Positions 1 to 11,860 of a stretch of 40,802 nt of DNA are shown piece by piece. The DNA lies in the NCBI GenBank assembly GCA_902633975.1, contig CACPHX010000012.1, forward strand, positions 1 through 40,802, read 5' to 3'. Made by a program: the position numbers and the translations under genes. Source of the DNA: an uncultured Marinoscillum sp. (lineage in GTDB: Bacteria; Bacteroidota; Bacteroidia; Cytophagales; MED-G16). How positions within the stretch are numbered: position 1 is the first letter of the stretch; every line of letters begins with the position of its first letter. Below the pieces are notes generated by a model. It worked only from the letters and a program-made list of their open reading frames with translations, did no database searches and was not told the DNA's origin.

Positions 1-3000
1 TTAAGGTTTTCACTGAAAACTTCCCTATATCTGACTCTAGAGAAAATTTTGTTTTAGAGTTTATTGATTATACAGTTGATCCACCAAAGTACTCAGTAAG
101 TGAGTGTATTGATCGTGGTTTAACTTATTCGTTGCCTCTCAAGGCTAAGCTAAGGCTGATTTGTAATGATGAAGACAATGATGACTTTGAAACGTTAGAG
201 CAAGAGGTTTTTCTTGGAAATATTCCATACATGACAGGAAAAGGTTCCTTTGTGATTAATGGTGCTGAAAGAGTCATAGTTTCACAATTACATAGGTCAC
301 CTGGTGTATTTTTTGCTCAGACCAAACATACAAATGGAACTCCACTCTATTCTGCTAGGATAATCCCTTTCAGAGGTTCTTGGATTGAATTTGCTACTGA
401 TGTTAACAACGTGATGTATGCCTATATTGATAGGAAGAAAAAATTTCCAATTACAACTTTATTGAGAGCAATTGGTTACGGCTCTGATAAAGATATTCTT
501 GATATTTTTCAGCTTTCTGAAGAGGTTACTTCTACAAAATCCAATCTGAAAAAAGTAATAGGAAGGAAACTTGCCGCAAGAGTATTAAAAACCTGGGTTG
601 AAGATTTTGTTGATGAAGATACGGGAGAAGTTATATCTGTTGACAGGAATGAATTAATTTTAGATAGAGATCATATCATATCTGATGAAGATATTCAAAC
701 AATATTAGAATCGGAATCTCCATATGTTACAATACATAGAGAAGACATTAATAGTGGTGAATATCAGATTATATATAATACTTTGAAGAAAGATGTTTCT
801 AATTCTGAAAAAGAGGCTCTCGAAGAAATATATAGACAGTTAAGAAATACGGAAGCACCTGATGAACAAACAGCAAGAGAAATCATTCAAAATCTTTTTT
901 TTAGTGATAAGAGATATGATTTGGGCGAGGTTGGTAGGTATAGAATTAATAAGAAATTAAATATTGACACCGATCATGCTGTAAGAGTTTTAACAAATGA
1001 GGATATTATCCTTATCGTTAAATATCTTATAACATTAATAAATGCTAAAACTGTTGTTGATGATATTGATCACTTAAGCAATAGAAGAGTCAGAACTGTT
1101 GGTGAACAATTATACTCTCAATTTGGTGTTGGATTAGCCCGAATGGCAAGAACAATCAGAGAAAGAATGAATGTTAGAGACAATGAAGATTTTAAACCAG
1201 TTGATTTAATTAATGCAAGAACCTTAACATCAGTCATAAACTCCTTTTTTGGTACAAATCAACTTTCTCAGTTTATGGATCAAACCAATCCTTTGGCTGA
1301 AATAACCCATAAAAGAAGGATGTCTGCTCTAGGTCCTGGTGGTTTATCTAGAGAAAGAGCTGGTTTTGAAGTAAGAGATGTCCATTATACTCACTATGGT
1401 AGATTGTGTACAATTGAAACGCCAGAAGGTCCTAATATAGGACTTATATCATCTCTTTGTGTTCACGCAAAAGTAAATAATATGGGTTTTATAGAGACTC
1501 CATACAGAAAGGTAGAAAATGGAAAAGTTGATCTTTCTGGAAATATTAAATATTTGACAGCTGAGGATGAGGATCAATCGTTTATAGCTCAAGCTAACGT
1601 AGCTCTTAAAAATAACGGTTCTTTTGTTGAAAAGACTATTAAAGCACGATACGAAGGAGATTTTCCATTGACAAAAAATGAAGAACTTAAATATATGGAT
1701 GTAGCTCCAAACCAAATTGTTTCTGTGGCTGCCTCATTAATTCCTTTTCTTGAACATGATGATGCTAATAGAGCTCTAATGGGTTCAAACATGATGAGAC
1801 AAGCTGTACCATTAATGAAACCAGAGGCACCAATTGTTGGTACAGGTATGGAATATAGAGTTGCAAAAGATTCTAGGTCCACAATTGTTGCTGAAGGAAA
1901 AGGAGTTGTATCTTATGTTGACTCTGATAAAATTGAGATCAAGTATAATCTTGATAAAAATGAAAAGGTTGTTTCATTTGACGAAGAATCAAAATCTTAC
2001 GATTTAATTAAATTTAGAAGAACGAACCAAGACACTTGTATTAATCTGATTCCGACAGTAAAAGTTGGTGATAAAGTCAAGAAAGGTGAAGTTATTTGTG
2101 AAGGATTTGCTACAGAAAATGGTGAACTTGCCTTAGGTAGAAATTTGAAAGTAGCATTTATGCCATGGAAGGGATATAATTTTGAGGATGCGATTGTTAT
2201 TTCTGAAAAAGTCGTAAAAGAGGATATATTTACATCTCTGCATATTGAGGAGTTCAAATTAGAGGTTAGAGATACAAAAAGAGGCGAAGAAGAATTTACT
2301 AATGAAATTCCTAATGTTAGTGACGAAGCAATCAAGGACCTAGATGACTCAGGATTGGTTAGAGTAGGAGCTAAAGTTAAAGAAGGTGATATTTTAATTG
2401 GTAAGATTACTCCTAAGGGAGAAAGTGATCCAACACCAGAAGAGAGGTTGTTACGCGCTATATTTGGTGATAAGGCTGGCGACGTGAAAGATGCATCTTT
2501 AAAAGCTCCTCCTTCATTGAATGGAGTAGTTGTTGATACAAAGCTTTTTACAAGACAAAAAAAGGATAAGGAGTCAAAAAAAATAGCAAAAAAACAAATA
2601 GATATATTAAAGTCTGACTATGGTAAGTCTCTAGATGATTTAAAAGATAAACTTATAAACAAGTTTGACAAGCTTCTGAAAAATAAGAAAACCAATGGTA
2701 TAAATCACAAATATGGTGATGAATTGGTAAAAGCTGGGATTAAGCTTAATAAGAAAATCATTCAAGAAAAACTATTTCCTATCAAAAACAAGTATTATGA
2801 TATAAATAGTCTAAATATTCCAGAGGAGTCAAGCTTGATTCAAGATGTTGTATTAGAGGAGTGGACTGATGATTCAAAGATCAATAAATTAGTTACAAAA
2901 GCTGTTAAAAACTACATAGTAAAAAGAAATGAACTTGCTTCTAGTTTTAAGAAGGAGAAATTTTCATTAGAAGTAGGAGACGAATTGGCACCTGGAATAG

Positions 3001-3722
3001 TCCAAATGGCAAAGGTTTATGTTGCTAAAAAGAGAAAGCTAAAGGTTGGAGATAAAATGGCCGGAAGACATGGTAATAAAGGAGTTGTTGCTAAAATTGT
3101 TAAAGAAGAAGATATGCCATTTTTAGAAGATGGATCCTCTGTAGATATTGTTTTAAATCCTCTCGGTGTACCATCTAGAATGAATGTCGGGCAGCTTTAC
3201 GAAACTGCATTAGGTTGGGCAGGGTTAAAACTAAATAAGAAATACAGAACACCAATATTTGACGGAGCAACTGCAGATGAGGTCAGTAAAGAGTTAAAAG
3301 ATGCAGATTTGCCAGACTTTGGTAGAACAGATCTTTTTGACGGTTCAACTGGCCAAAAATTTGACCAACAAGTAACTGTTGGTGTAATTTATATGTTAAA
3401 ATTAGGTCACTTAGTTGATGATAAGATGCATTCCAGATCAATTGGTCCATATTCACTAATAACCCAACAACCTTTAGGAGGTAAAGCACAGTTTGGTGGA
3501 CAAAGATTTGGTGAAATGGAGGTTTGGGCTTTAGAAGCCTTTGGTGCATCGCATATACTTCAAGAGATTTTAACAATAAAGTCTGATGATATTATTGGTA
3601 GAGCAAAAGCTTATGAGGCTATTGTTAAGGGTGATAATATGCAACCACCTGGAATTCCTGAATCCTTTAATGTTTTAGTTCATGAATTAAGAGGTCTTGC
3701 GTTAGAGATAACAATGAAATAA
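1..3722 (+). CDS. rpoB: DNA-directed RNA polymerase subunit beta (5' partial)
   Basis: This is the beta subunit of core RNA polymerase, which forms half of the catalytic cleft. The reading frame is open from base 3, so the gene enters from outside the window; about 1239 codons are visible and only some tens of N-terminal residues should be missing. The in-frame TTG at 132 is an internal leucine, not a start. Visible landmarks are the rifampicin-pocket segment (about 1245-1345, QLSQFMDQ then [13 protein letters not shown]), the [12 protein letters not shown] block, and [12 protein letters not shown] (about 3048-3083). The lysine-rich segment near 2550-2900 is probably the lineage-specific insert usual in Bacteroidetes. 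The rifampicin-pocket residues look like the sensitive form. One oddity: the CPIETPEG motif reads CTIETPEG (codon 1410-1412). rpoC follows after 10 bases. Confidence 0.98.
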   Translation, partial: KVFTENFPISDSRENFVLEFIDYTVDPPKYSVSECIDRGLTYSLPLKAKLRLICNDEDNDDFETLEQEVFLGNIPYMTGKGSFVINGAERVIVSQLHRSPGVFFAQTKHTNGTPLYSARIIPFRGSWIEFATDVNNVMYAYIDRKKKFPITTLLRAIGYGSDKDILDIFQLSEEVTSTKSNLKKVIGRKLAARVLKTWVEDFVDEDTGEVISVDRNELILDRDHIISDEDIQTILESESPYVTIHREDINSGEYQIIYNTLKKDVSNSEKEALEEIYRQLRNTEAPDEQTAREIIQNLFFSDKRYDLGEVGRYRINKKLNIDTDHAVRVLTNEDIILIVKYLITLINAKTVVDDIDHLSNRRVRTVGEQLYSQFGVGLARMARTIRERMNVRDNEDFKPVDLINARTLTSVINSFFGTNQLSQFMDQTNPLAEITHKRRMSALGPGGLSRERAGFEVRDVHYTHYGRLCTIETPEGPNIGLISSLCVHAKVNNMGFIETPYRKVENGKVDLSGNIKYLTAEDEDQSFIAQANVALKNNGSFVEKTIKARYEGDFPLTKNEELKYMDVAPNQIVSVAASLIPFLEHDDANRALMGSNMMRQAVPLMKPEAPIVGTGMEYRVAKDSRSTIVAEGKGVVSYVDSDKIEIKYNLDKNEKVVSFDEESKSYDLIKFRRTNQDTCINLIPTVKVGDKVKKGEVICEGFATENGELALGRNLKVAFMPWKGYNFEDAIVISEKVVKEDIFTSLHIEEFKLEVRDTKRGEEEFTNEIPNVSDEAIKDLDDSGLVRVGAKVKEGDILIGKITPKGESDPTPEERLLRAIFGDKAGDVKDASLKAPPSLNGVVVDTKLFTRQKKDKESKKIAKKQIDILKSDYGKSLDDLKDKLINKFDKLLKNKKTNGINHKYGDELVKAGIKLNKKIIQEKLFPIKNKYYDINSLNIPEESSLIQDVVLEEWTDDSKINKLVTKAVKNYIVKRNELASSFKKEKFSLEVGDELAPGIVQMAKVYVAKKRKLKVGDKMAGRHGNKGVVAKIVKEEDMPFLEDGSSVDIVLNPLGVPSRMNVGQLYETALGWAGLKLNKKYRTPIFDGATADEVSKELKDADLPDFGRTDLFDGSTGQKFDQQVTVGVIYMLKLGHLVDDKMHSRSIGPYSLITQQPLGGKAQFGGQRFGEMEVWALEAFGASHILQEILTIKSDDIIGRAKAYEAIVKGDNMQPPGIPESFNVLVHELRGLALEITMK

Positions 3723-3732
3723 ATATGATGAT

Positions 3733-6700
3733 ATGATATCTAATAAAACAAATAAATCAAGTGATTTTTCAAAAATTATAGTAAGTTTAGCATCGCCTGA
3801 GTCTATACTTGAAAATTCATTCGGCGAAGTTACAGCACCGGAAACGATCAATTATAGAACATTTAAACCAGAGATGGGTGGGTTATTTTGCGAAAGAATT
3901 TTTGGTCCAGTAAAAGATTGGGAATGCCACTGTGGAAAATATAAAAGGATAAGATATAAGGGTATCATTTGTGATAGATGTGGTGTTGAGGTTACTGAAA
4001 AAAAAGTCAGAAGAGAAAGAATGGGTCACATAGAACTCGTAGTTCCAGTCGCCCACATATGGTATTTTAGGACACTTCCTAACAAGATAGGTTACATGCT
4101 TGGAATTCCTGCAAAAAAGTTAAATCAGATAATATATTATGAGAGATATGTAGTTATCAATCCTGGTGTAAAAGAAGAAGATGGATGTATGAAAATGGAT
4201 CTTTTAACTGAGGAGGAATATCTTAATATTTATGATTCGTTGCCAAAAGATAATCATATTCTACCAAATGATGACCCTAAGAAGTTTATTGCAAAAATGG
4301 GTGCTGAAGCTATTAGCGAATTATTATCAGATATAGATTTAGATTCATTGTCAGTTGATTTAAGGTATAAAGCTGCAAATGAGACATCTCAACAGAGAAA
4401 AGCTGAAGCATTAAAAAGACTGAGAGTAATTGAGTCATTTAGAGATTCAAGAGAGAATATTGAAAATAATCCGGAATGGATGGTTGTAAAAATGATTCCT
4501 GTTATTCCTCCTGAGCTAAGGCCTTTGGTCCCCCTGGATGGTGGTAGATTTGCTACTTCTGATCTCAATGATTTATACAGAAGAGTGATAATAAGAAATA
4601 ACAGATTGAAAAGGTTACTAGAAATAAGAGCCCCTGAAGTTATATTAAGAAATGAAAAAAGAATGCTTCAAGAAGCTGTTGATTCTTTATTTGATAATTC
4701 TAGAAGAATTAATGCTGTTAGATCTGATGGTAATAGATCTCTTAAGTCCTTAACAGATATGTTAAAAGGTAAACAAGGAAGATTCAGACAAAATCTCTTA
4801 GGAAAAAGAGTTGATTATTCAGGAAGATCTGTGATTGTTGTAGGACCTAAGCTTAAAATGCATGAATGTGGGTTGCCGAAGGATATGGCTGCTGAGTTAT
4901 TTAAGCCATTTATAATTAGAAAATTAATTGAACGAGGAATTGTAAAAACTGTTAAGTCAGCTAAAAAGCTTGTTGATAGAAAGGAACCTGTAATCTGGGA
5001 TATTTTAGAAAATGTATTAATTGGACACCCAGTTCTCTTGAACAGAGCACCTACTCTACATAGATTAGGTATCCAGGCCTTTCAACCTAAATTAATTGAA
5101 GGAAAAGCAATTGAATTACATCCACTGTCATGTACAGCATTCAATGCTGATTTTGATGGAGATCAGATGGCAGTTCATGTTCCTTTAGGACATGAAGCAA
5201 TAATTGAGGCTTCACTATTAATGTTAGGATCAAATAATATTTTAAACCCTGCGAATGGAGCTCCAATTACTGTTCCTTCACAGGACATGGTTTTAGGTTT
5301 GTATTATGTTTCAAAAGGTAGGAAATCTACTGAAAATAGTCCAATAATAGGTGAAGGTTCAATTTTTTCAAATATAAAGGAGGTAATAATAGCCTTAAAT
5401 GAAGGTAAAGTTGTAAAAAATGCTATTATAAAACTTAGAGTTAATACCAGATTACCTAATGGTGAGTTTGAAACTAAAATTATTGATACAGTTGCTGGAA
5501 GAGTTCTGTTTAATTCATTAATACCTAAAGAGGTTGGATATATTGACGAGCTATTAACTAAAAAGAAATTACAATATATTATCTCAATTGTTTACAAAAT
5601 ATGTGGTATTGCTAGAACAGCACAATTCCTTGATGATATAAAGGAACTTGGTTTTAGTATGGCCTATGAAGGTGGTTTGTCAATGGGTCTTGGCGATATT
5701 CAAGTACCATCAGCTAAAAAATCAATGGTTGAATCAGCTAAAAAAGAAGTAAATACTGTGTGGGATAATTATTACATGGGACTTATTACTGATAATGAAA
5801 GATATAATCAAGTTATTGATATTTGGACTAGAGCTAATACAAAGCTTACTACAACTCTAATGAACCAGTTAGAAGATGATAGACAGGGATTTAATCCTAT
5901 ATATATGATGATGGATTCTGGAGCAAGGGGGTCTAGGGAGCAAATTAGACAGCTTGGAGGTATGAGAGGTTTGATGGCTAAGCCACAAAAAAATCTTTCT
6001 GGTTCAGTTGGTGAGATTATTGAAAACCCAATCCTTTCAAATTTTAAAGAGGGTTTAGATGTAATTGAATATTTTATTTCAACTCATGGTGCTAGAAAAG
6101 GATTAGCTGATACTGCACTTAAAACAGCAGATGCTGGATACTTAACAAGACGGCTTGTTGACGTTGCCCAAGATGTTATAATAAATGAAGAAGATTGTGG
6201 AACATTGAGAGGTGTTAGTGTTTCTGCTTTAAAAGACAATGAGGATATTGTTGAGCCATTATCTGAAAGGATTTTAGGAAGAGTGACTGTACATGATGTT
6301 TATGACCCGATTACAAACGAATTAATAATTAAATCTGGACAAGAAATCAATGAAGAAATAGCTAGTCAAATTGATAATACCAGTATAGATGAAATTGAAA
6401 TAAGATCTGTTCTCACCTGTGAGACAAAAAGGGGAGCATGTGCAAAATGTTACGGGCGAAATTTAGCTAGTGGAAATATGGTTAATGTTGGTGAAGCAGT
6501 AGGTGTTATTGCTGCTCAATCTATTGGTGAGCCGGGAACCCAGCTTACTCTTCGTACCTTCCATGTTGGAGGTACGGCTTCAAACATAGCTGTTGATGCA
6601 TCTATAAAGGCTAAATTTGATGGTAAAATAGAGTTTGATGGTATAAGGACTGTTCCAACAAAGGATAGTGAAGGTAATAAAGCAACAGTTGTTATGGCAA

Positions 6701-8064
6701 GAAGTGGTGAAGTAAGGTTAGTTGATCATAAAGGTGTTACCTTAATTTCAAATATTATTCCTTATGGTTCTTATCTGAAAGTTAAAGATGGCCAGAAGGT
6801 ATCACAAGGAGATACTATATGTAATTGGGATCCTTACAATGCAGTAATTTTATCTGAAATAAAAGGTAAAATTAATTTTGAGTCGATAGAAGAAGGTATT
6901 ACTTACAAAGAAGTTTTCGACGAACAAACTGGGCACAAAGAAAAAGTAATTGTAGAATGTAGAGATAAAACTAAAAATCCAGCAATAATTGTAAAATCAT
7001 CAAAAGATGATAAATCTTATAATATACCTGTTGGGGCTCACTTATCTGTTAAAAGTGGTGAAAGTGTAAACCCAGGAACAATATTATCTAAAATTCCAAG
7101 AATGATTGGTCAATCTAGAGATATTACAGGTGGTTTACCTCGAGTTACTGAATTATTTGAGGCAAGAAATCCATCCAATCCAGCTGTGGTAAGTGAAATT
7201 AATGGTGTTGTTTCATACGGAGGAATTAAAAGAGGTAATAGAGAGATATTTATTGAATCTAAAGATGGTACAAAGAAAAAATATCTTGTATCTCTATCAA
7301 AACATATTCTAGTGCAAGATAATGATTATGTAAAAGCTGGTACAGCTTTATCTGATGGTGCCATTACACCAGCTGATATTTTATCAATTAAAGGACCTAC
7401 AGAAGTGCAAGATTATCTTGTTAATGAAATCCAGGAAGTTTACAGGCTTCAGGGAGTTAAAATAAATGACAAACATATTGAGGTTATAGTAAGGCAGATG
7501 ATGCAAAAAGTTATAATTATTGATCCAGGGGATACCAGTTTTCTTCAAGATGAAAAGGTTGATAAGCTTGTTTTCAATAATGTTAATGATATTACTTTTG
7601 AGAAGAAAGTAGTTACGGATCCTGGTGATTCATCTCAGTTTAAAATTGGTCAGCTTATTACTTCTAGGGAGTTAAGAGATGAAAATTCGTCTTTGAGAAG
7701 AAATGATAAAAATATTTTGAAAGTTAGAAATGCTGAAGCAGCCGTTTCCCGACCTTCACTGCAAGGTATTACAAGGGCTTCTCTTGGTACTGAGAGTTTT
7801 ATATCTGCTGCATCTTTCCAAGAAACAACTAAAGTTTTAAGTGAGGCCTCAATTAGAGGTAAAGTGGATGATTTAAAAGGTTTGAAGGAAAATGTAATTG
7901 TTGGTCATTTAATTCCTGCTGGAACTGGTAGTAGAGAATACAGTGACTTAATAGTTGGGTCTGATAAAGAATATAATGATCTAATGAATAAGTCACATGA
8001 TGATGTAATTGATGATGGTATTGAAATTGATAACAAAGAGCAGGATAAAGTAGATCAAAAATGA
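3733..8064 (+). CDS. rpoC: DNA-directed RNA polymerase subunit beta'
   Basis: This is the beta' subunit of RNA polymerase, 1443 aa, carrying the catalytic magnesium site. The N-terminal zinc ribbon has Cys65, Cys67, Cys80 and Cys83. The active-site loop NADFDGDQ lies at residues 471-478 with the three catalytic aspartates. The second zinc site is Cys822, Cys896, Cys903 and Cys906. The bridge-helix region ([18 protein letters not shown]) and the trigger-loop region ([18 protein letters not shown]) are both intact. The ATG at 3733 lies 10 bases after the rpoB stop, and two nearby upstream ATGs are out of frame. The C-terminus is acidic and lysine-rich. Its stop overlaps the next gene by 4 bases (ATGA), suggesting translational coupling. 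Confidence 0.99.
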   Translation: MISNKTNKSSDFSKIIVSLASPESILENSFGEVTAPETINYRTFKPEMGGLFCERIFGPVKDWECHCGKYKRIRYKGIICDRCGVEVTEKKVRRERMGHIELVVPVAHIWYFRTLPNKIGYMLGIPAKKLNQIIYYERYVVINPGVKEEDGCMKMDLLTEEEYLNIYDSLPKDNHILPNDDPKKFIAKMGAEAISELLSDIDLDSLSVDLRYKAANETSQQRKAEALKRLRVIESFRDSRENIENNPEWMVVKMIPVIPPELRPLVPLDGGRFATSDLNDLYRRVIIRNNRLKRLLEIRAPEVILRNEKRMLQEAVDSLFDNSRRINAVRSDGNRSLKSLTDMLKGKQGRFRQNLLGKRVDYSGRSVIVVGPKLKMHECGLPKDMAAELFKPFIIRKLIERGIVKTVKSAKKLVDRKEPVIWDILENVLIGHPVLLNRAPTLHRLGIQAFQPKLIEGKAIELHPLSCTAFNADFDGDQMAVHVPLGHEAIIEASLLMLGSNNILNPANGAPITVPSQDMVLGLYYVSKGRKSTENSPIIGEGSIFSNIKEVIIALNEGKVVKNAIIKLRVNTRLPNGEFETKIIDTVAGRVLFNSLIPKEVGYIDELLTKKKLQYIISIVYKICGIARTAQFLDDIKELGFSMAYEGGLSMGLGDIQVPSAKKSMVESAKKEVNTVWDNYYMGLITDNERYNQVIDIWTRANTKLTTTLMNQLEDDRQGFNPIYMMMDSGARGSREQIRQLGGMRGLMAKPQKNLSGSVGEIIENPILSNFKEGLDVIEYFISTHGARKGLADTALKTADAGYLTRRLVDVAQDVIINEEDCGTLRGVSVSALKDNEDIVEPLSERILGRVTVHDVYDPITNELIIKSGQEINEEIASQIDNTSIDEIEIRSVLTCETKRGACAKCYGRNLASGNMVNVGEAVGVIAAQSIGEPGTQLTLRTFHVGGTASNIAVDASIKAKFDGKIEFDGIRTVPTKDSEGNKATVVMARSGEVRLVDHKGVTLISNIIPYGSYLKVKDGQKVSQGDTICNWDPYNAVILSEIKGKINFESIEEGITYKEVFDEQTGHKEKVIVECRDKTKNPAIIVKSSKDDKSYNIPVGAHLSVKSGESVNPGTILSKIPRMIGQSRDITGGLPRVTELFEARNPSNPAVVSEINGVVSYGGIKRGNREIFIESKDGTKKKYLVSLSKHILVQDNDYVKAGTALSDGAITPADILSIKGPTEVQDYLVNEIQEVYRLQGVKINDKHIEVIVRQMMQKVIIIDPGDTSFLQDEKVDKLVFNNVNDITFEKKVVTDPGDSSQFKIGQLITSRELRDENSSLRRNDKNILKVRNAEAAVSRPSLQGITRASLGTESFISAASFQETTKVLSEASIRGKVDDLKGLKENVIVGHLIPAGTGSREYSDLIVGSDKEYNDLMNKSHDDVIDDGIEIDNKEQDKVDQK

Positions 8065-8357
8065 GTCAAAAACAGAATCAGATAAATATTGAGTTAACAG
8101 ATGAGGTATCAAAAGGTAAGTATGCTAACCTTGCAATGATTGCTCACTCTAGTAGTGAATTCGTAATTGATTTTATCCAGCTCATGCCTGGTGTACCTAA
8201 AGCAAAGGTGAATTCTAGAATTATTATTACACCTGAGCATGCAAAAAAGTTCTCATTAGCTCTAAGTGATAACATTTCTAAGTATGAAAAGAAGTACAGT
8301 CAAATAAATGATTTTAATGAAATACCTAAGTTCCCATTTGAAATTAAAGGTAAATAG
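8061..8357 (+). CDS. DUF3467 domain-containing protein
   Basis: This is a small protein of 98 aa that matches the DUF3467 family from memory of its pattern: an N-terminal [20 protein letters not shown], a central [12 protein letters not shown], then a conserved [12 protein letters not shown] and a short helical C-terminus. Its molecular function is not known to me. Its start overlaps the rpoC stop by 4 bases, so it is almost certainly made from the rpoBC transcript and translationally coupled to beta'. No membrane segment or signal peptide is visible. The position directly after rpoC is a common arrangement in Bacteroidetes as I recall it, which hints at a role tied to transcription or to RNA polymerase abundance, but this is inference. 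Confidence 0.85.
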   Translation: MSQKQNQINIELTDEVSKGKYANLAMIAHSSSEFVIDFIQLMPGVPKAKVNSRIIITPEHAKKFSLALSDNISKYEKKYSQINDFNEIPKFPFEIKGK

Positions 8358-8394
8358 AAAATAAAATATGTCTTTTTATAATCTTTTTAAAATT

Positions 8395-8425
8395 TTTGTT
8401 AAATAAAAATGGTTTTCTATTTTTG
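8395..8425 (+). promoter_or_regulatory. Bacteroidetes-type promoter for rpsL operon
   Basis: The 93-base gap between the DUF3467 gene and rpsL holds a -33-like TTTG (8395-8398), 19 bases, then TATTTTTG (8418-8425), which fits the Bacteroidetes -7 consensus TAnnTTTG. Transcription would start near 8430, giving a leader of about 20 bases before the rpsL ATG at 8451. No hairpin terminator for the upstream rpoBC unit was seen in this gap, so read-through is likely as well. Confidence 0.7.
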
Positions 8426-8450
8426 CGACGCATTAACTTAATTTGAATTT

Positions 8451-8831
8451 ATGCCAACGATACAACAGCTAGTAAGAAAAGGTAGAAAAAAATTGAAATC
8501 TAAATCTAAATCTCCTGCTTTAGATTCCTGTCCTCAAAAGAGAGGTGTGTGTACTAGAGTTTATACAACTACTCCCAAAAAGCCAAACTCAGCAATGAGG
8601 AAAGTTGCTAGGGTAAGACTATCACATGGAAAAGAAGTTAACGCATACATTCCTGGAGAAGGACACAATTTACAAGAGCATTCTATTGTTTTAATTAGAG
8701 GGGGAAGGGTAAAAGATTTGCCAGGTGTTAGATATCACGTCATAAGAGGTACTTTAGACACTGGTGGTGTTGATGATAGAACACAGAGAAGATCAAAATA
8801 TGGAGCTAAAAAACCTAAGCCTAAAAAGTAG
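8451..8831 (+). CDS. rpsL: 30S ribosomal protein S12
   Basis: S12 sits at the decoding centre of the small subunit and controls translational accuracy. The 126-aa product has the family pattern throughout, including [20 protein letters not shown] (Lys43/Lys44 region) and the [11 protein letters not shown] loop around Lys88. The residues at which streptomycin-resistance changes usually occur are of the sensitive type (lysines retained). The C-terminus is the usual Lys-rich [11 protein letters not shown]. It is the first gene of the str-type cluster, lies behind its own promoter, and rpsG follows after 2 bases. Confidence 0.98.
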   Translation: MPTIQQLVRKGRKKLKSKSKSPALDSCPQKRGVCTRVYTTTPKKPNSAMRKVARVRLSHGKEVNAYIPGEGHNLQEHSIVLIRGGRVKDLPGVRYHVIRGTLDTGGVDDRTQRRSKYGAKKPKPKK

Positions 8832-8833
8832 AG

Positions 8834-9301
8834 ATGAGAAAGTCTAAACCCAAGAAAAGATATTTTCTTCCCGACCCTATATTTAAAAATACATTAGTTA
8901 CACAATTCGTCAATAATTTAATGGTTGATGGAAAAAAGAGTTTATCATATTCAATTTTTTATGATTCATTAAAGATTGTTGAAGATAAAACCAAGGAAAA
9001 AGGAATTGATGTTTGGAAAAAGGCTTTAGATAATGTAATGCCATCTGTTGAGGTAAAAAGTAGAAGAGTTGGTGGAGCAAATTTTCAAGTTCCCATTGAA
9101 GTAAGGCCACTAAGAAAAATAACTTTAAGCCAAAAATGGTTAATTCAGTATGCAAGAGCTCGTGGTGAAAAATCTATGAAGGAAAGGTTGGCTAACGAAA
9201 TTATCGCTGCATCCAAAGGTGAAGGAAACGCAGTTAAGAAGAAAGAGGATACACACAGAATGGCAGAGGCTAATAAAGCATTTTCACATTTTAGATTTTA
9301 A
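8834..9301 (+). CDS. rpsG: 30S ribosomal protein S7
   Basis: S7 nucleates assembly of the 16S rRNA 3' domain and forms part of the E-site exit channel. The product is 155 aa, a normal length, with the family features [15 protein letters not shown], the conserved central [19 protein letters not shown], and [20 protein letters not shown] at the C-terminus. It lies 2 bases after rpsL and 9 bases before fusA, in the classical rpsL-rpsG-fusA order. An antisense open frame over 8910-9155 is only a shadow. Confidence 0.98.
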   Translation: MRKSKPKKRYFLPDPIFKNTLVTQFVNNLMVDGKKSLSYSIFYDSLKIVEDKTKEKGIDVWKKALDNVMPSVEVKSRRVGGANFQVPIEVRPLRKITLSQKWLIQYARARGEKSMKERLANEIIAASKGEGNAVKKKEDTHRMAEANKAFSHFRF

Positions 9302-9310
9302 CATATAAAA

Positions 9311-11452
9311 ATGGCTTCAATTAAAGACTTAAGTTATCTAAGAAACATTGGTATTATGGCTCACATAGATGCCGGTAAAACCACTACCACAGAAAGAGTA
9401 CTTTACTATACTGGGATTAGTCATAAAATTGGTGAGGTTCATGATGGTGCTGCAACAATGGATTGGATGGAACAAGAACAAGAAAGGGGAATTACAATTA
9501 CATCAGCTGCAACTACTACATTTTGGAAATATCCAACTCAACAGGGTAAAATTGTTGATAATACAGACGATTTTAGAATAAATATAATTGATACTCCTGG
9601 CCACGTTGACTTTACTGTTGAGGTCGAAAGGTCATTAAGAGTTTTAGATGGGGCCGTTGCTTTATTTTGTGCTGTTTCTGGAGTTGAACCACAGTCTGAA
9701 ACAGTTTGGAGACAAGCAGATAAGTACAAAGTTCCAAGAATATGTTTTGTAAATAAAATGGATAGAGCAGGCGCTGATTTTCTTAATGTTGTAAATGAGA
9801 TAAAAGATAAATTGAATGCTAAGCCTGTTCCTCTTCAAATACCAATTGGAGCTGAAGAAGGATTTAAAGGTGTAGTTGACTTAATAACTAAAGAGGCAAT
9901 CATATGGAATGAGGACGATCAAGGAATGACATACGAGGTTATTGATATTCCTGACGAACTAAATGAAACCGTAAATGAATGGAGACAAAATCTTGTTGAG
10001 AGTGTAGCCGAATACGATGATAATTTACTTGAAAAGTTTTTTGATGACCCTGACTCAATTACCAAAGATGAAATGATGAGTGCAATAAGAAAAGCAGTTA
10101 TAGATATGTCTTTTTCACCTGTTATGTGTGGTTCTGCTTTTAAAAATAAAGGTGTACAAGCTTTGTTAGATGCAGTTTGCTCATATTTGCCATCCCCTCT
10201 TGATCTTCCTCCTATCTCTGGTTTAGACCCTGAAACTGATAATGAAGTATCAAGAAATGCATCAAATAGTGAGCCCTTTGCAGCACTAGCGTTTAAAATT
10301 GCTACTGATCCATTTGTTGGTAGGTTGTGTTTCTTTAGAGTTTATTCTGGTAAATTAGATGCTGGTTCGTACGTATTCAATAATAGAAATGGAAAGAAAG
10401 AGAGAATATCTAGATTAATGCAGATGCATTCAAATAAACAAAACCCAATAAATTTTGTTGAAGCAGGAGATATTTGTGCTGGTGTTGGATTTAAGGATAT
10501 CAAAACAGGTGATACATTATCAGACGAGAATTCAAAGATTGTATTAGAGTCAATGAGTTTTCCTGATCCTGTGATTGGTTATGCTATTGAACCTAAACAA
10601 CAAGCTGATGTTGACAAATTAGGTATGGCAGTGAGTAAGCTGGTTGAGGAAGATCCAACTCTTAGGGTTCAGACGGACGAAGAAACTGGTCAAACTGTAC
10701 TTAAAGGAATGGGCGAGCTCCATTTGGAAATCATTATTGACAGATTAAAAAGAGAATTTAAAGTTGAGATTAATCAGGGTGCACCTCAGGTTGCTTATAA
10801 AGAATCAATACAAAACTCAACTACTCATCAAGAAATTTATAAAAAGCAAAGCGGTGGTAGAGGTAAATTTGCAGATATCGTTTTTGAGATTGGTCCAAAA
10901 GATGATGAATTTGAAGGTGATGGTCTTCAGTTTGTAAATCAAATTGTAGGAGGCAAGATACCCAGAGAATTTATTCCTGCTGTTGAAAAAGGATTTAAAA
11001 ATGCGATGGACAATGGTCCTTTAGCTGGATTTCCTGTTCAAACAATGAAAGTTAGACTTTATGATGGATCTTTTCATGACGTCGATTCTGATTCATTATC
11101 ATTTGAATTAGCTGCTGGAATAGCGTTTAAAGAGGCTGCTAAAAAAGCAAATCCTGTTCTCTTAGAACCAATTATGTCTGTTGAAGTAACAACACCTGAT
11201 GAATTTACTGGTGGTGTTACTGGAGATTTAAATAAAAGAAGAGGTATCATGAAAGGAATGGATATGAAAGGAAACTCTCAAATAATTAAAGCAGATGTTC
11301 CTTTATCTGAGTTATTTGGTTATGTTACAGATCTAAGAACATTAAGTTCTGGTAGAGCCTCTGCTTCTTTAACATTTTCACACTACAACAATGTTCCAAA
11401 AAACATTGCAGAAGATATTATTAATAAAAATAATGGTAACATAAATCAGTGA
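9311..11452 (+). CDS. fusA: Translation elongation factor G
   Basis: EF-G is the GTPase that drives translocation of tRNA and mRNA on the ribosome and helps in recycling. The product is 713 aa. The GTP-binding motifs are clear: the P-loop AHIDAGKT (17-24), the switch region ending [10 protein letters not shown] (about 57-66), DTPGH (94-98) and NKMD (148-151). Domain II, the GMGELHLEI segment of domain III, and the domain IV/V blocks ([37 protein letters not shown]) are all present. Length and motifs indicate a canonical EF-G rather than a tetracycline-protection paralogue. rpsJ follows after 1 base. Confidence 0.98.
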   Translation: MASIKDLSYLRNIGIMAHIDAGKTTTTERVLYYTGISHKIGEVHDGAATMDWMEQEQERGITITSAATTTFWKYPTQQGKIVDNTDDFRINIIDTPGHVDFTVEVERSLRVLDGAVALFCAVSGVEPQSETVWRQADKYKVPRICFVNKMDRAGADFLNVVNEIKDKLNAKPVPLQIPIGAEEGFKGVVDLITKEAIIWNEDDQGMTYEVIDIPDELNETVNEWRQNLVESVAEYDDNLLEKFFDDPDSITKDEMMSAIRKAVIDMSFSPVMCGSAFKNKGVQALLDAVCSYLPSPLDLPPISGLDPETDNEVSRNASNSEPFAALAFKIATDPFVGRLCFFRVYSGKLDAGSYVFNNRNGKKERISRLMQMHSNKQNPINFVEAGDICAGVGFKDIKTGDTLSDENSKIVLESMSFPDPVIGYAIEPKQQADVDKLGMAVSKLVEEDPTLRVQTDEETGQTVLKGMGELHLEIIIDRLKREFKVEINQGAPQVAYKESIQNSTTHQEIYKKQSGGRGKFADIVFEIGPKDDEFEGDGLQFVNQIVGGKIPREFIPAVEKGFKNAMDNGPLAGFPVQTMKVRLYDGSFHDVDSDSLSFELAAGIAFKEAAKKANPVLLEPIMSVEVTTPDEFTGGVTGDLNKRRGIMKGMDMKGNSQIIKADVPLSELFGYVTDLRTLSSGRASASLTFSHYNNVPKNIAEDIINKNNGNINQ

Positions 11453-11453
11453 A

Positions 11454-11759
11454 ATGGCACAAAAAATAAGAATTAAGTTAAAATCTTTTGATTACAATCT
11501 TGTTGATAATAGTTCCGAGAAAATCGTTAAGGCAGTTAAAACAACGGGTGCAATTGTAAGTGGTCCAATACCATTACCCACAAGAAAAGAAATTTTTACT
11601 GTTCTAAGATCCCCTCATGTAAATAAAACTTCTAGAGAACAATTTAAGCTTTGTACCTATAAAAGACTTTTAGACATATATTCGAATAGTAGTCAAACTG
11701 TTGATGCATTGATGAAATTAGAGTTACCAAGCGGGGTTGATGTTGAAATTAAAGTATAA
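11454..11759 (+). CDS. rpsJ: 30S ribosomal protein S10 (NusE)
   Basis: S10 is a 30S head protein and, as NusE, a component of antitermination and transcription-translation coupling complexes. The 101-aa product has the family core [16 protein letters not shown] near the start and [20 protein letters not shown] in the exposed loop. It starts one base after the fusA stop, so it belongs to the str transcript. A 101-base gap with a promoter separates it from rplC, so in this genome S10 is split transcriptionally from the rest of the S10 cluster, at least in part. Confidence 0.98.
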   Translation: MAQKIRIKLKSFDYNLVDNSSEKIVKAVKTTGAIVSGPIPLPTRKEIFTVLRSPHVNKTSREQFKLCTYKRLLDIYSNSSQTVDALMKLELPSGVDVEIKV

Positions 11760-11796
11760 AAGTCTATTATTTCAAAAAAAAATAAGTTTTTTATTA

Positions 11797-11827
11797 TTTG
11801 AACAGACAGCTTAAATTATTATCTTTG
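11797..11827 (+). promoter_or_regulatory. Bacteroidetes-type promoter for rplC (S10) cluster
   Basis: The gap between rpsJ and rplC carries TTTG (11797-11800), exactly 19 bases, then TATCTTTG (11820-11827), an exact match to TAnnTTTG. A transcription start near 11832 would leave a leader of about 28 bases before the rplC ATG. This is the best-formed promoter in the window. No GC-rich terminator precedes it; the A-run/T-run around 11776-11794 is too weak to call. Confidence 0.72.
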
Positions 11828-11828
11828 C

Positions 11829-11843
11829 ACACATTTTTTGTGT
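11829..11843 (+). promoter_or_regulatory. Small inverted repeat at the rplC transcription start
   Basis: ACACA (11829-11833), a five-T loop, and TGTGT (11839-11843) form a perfect 5-bp inverted repeat just after the -7 box of the rplC promoter. It would cover the predicted transcription start and the first bases of the leader. It could be an operator or a small 5' hairpin. In AT-rich sequence a 5-bp repeat can arise by chance, so this is tentative. Confidence 0.25.
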
Positions 11844-11860
11844 AAAAATTATTAAAAAAG

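Noticed and set aside
132..134. TTG at 132 as the start of rpoB
   Set aside because: The frame is open back to base 3 and the upstream residues (for example [20 protein letters not shown]) are typical beta-subunit sequence, so it is an internal Leu.
1245..1345. Rifampicin-resistance changes in RpoB
   Set aside because: The pocket residues look like the common sensitive Bacteroidetes form; the nearby Pro-to-Thr change lies outside the classical resistance positions.
1997..2335. 112-codon antisense frame inside rpoB
   Set aside because: Serine-rich reverse translation of a conserved RpoB segment, not a gene.
2550..2900. Lysine-rich segment in RpoB as a foreign insertion
   Set aside because: A lineage-specific insert in this region is normal for Bacteroidetes beta subunits, and the frame and flanking motifs are continuous.
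11773..11800. Possible terminator (A-run, TAAG, T-run) after rpsJ
   Set aside because: The stem would be only A-T pairs and there is no following U tract after a stable hairpin; too weak to call.
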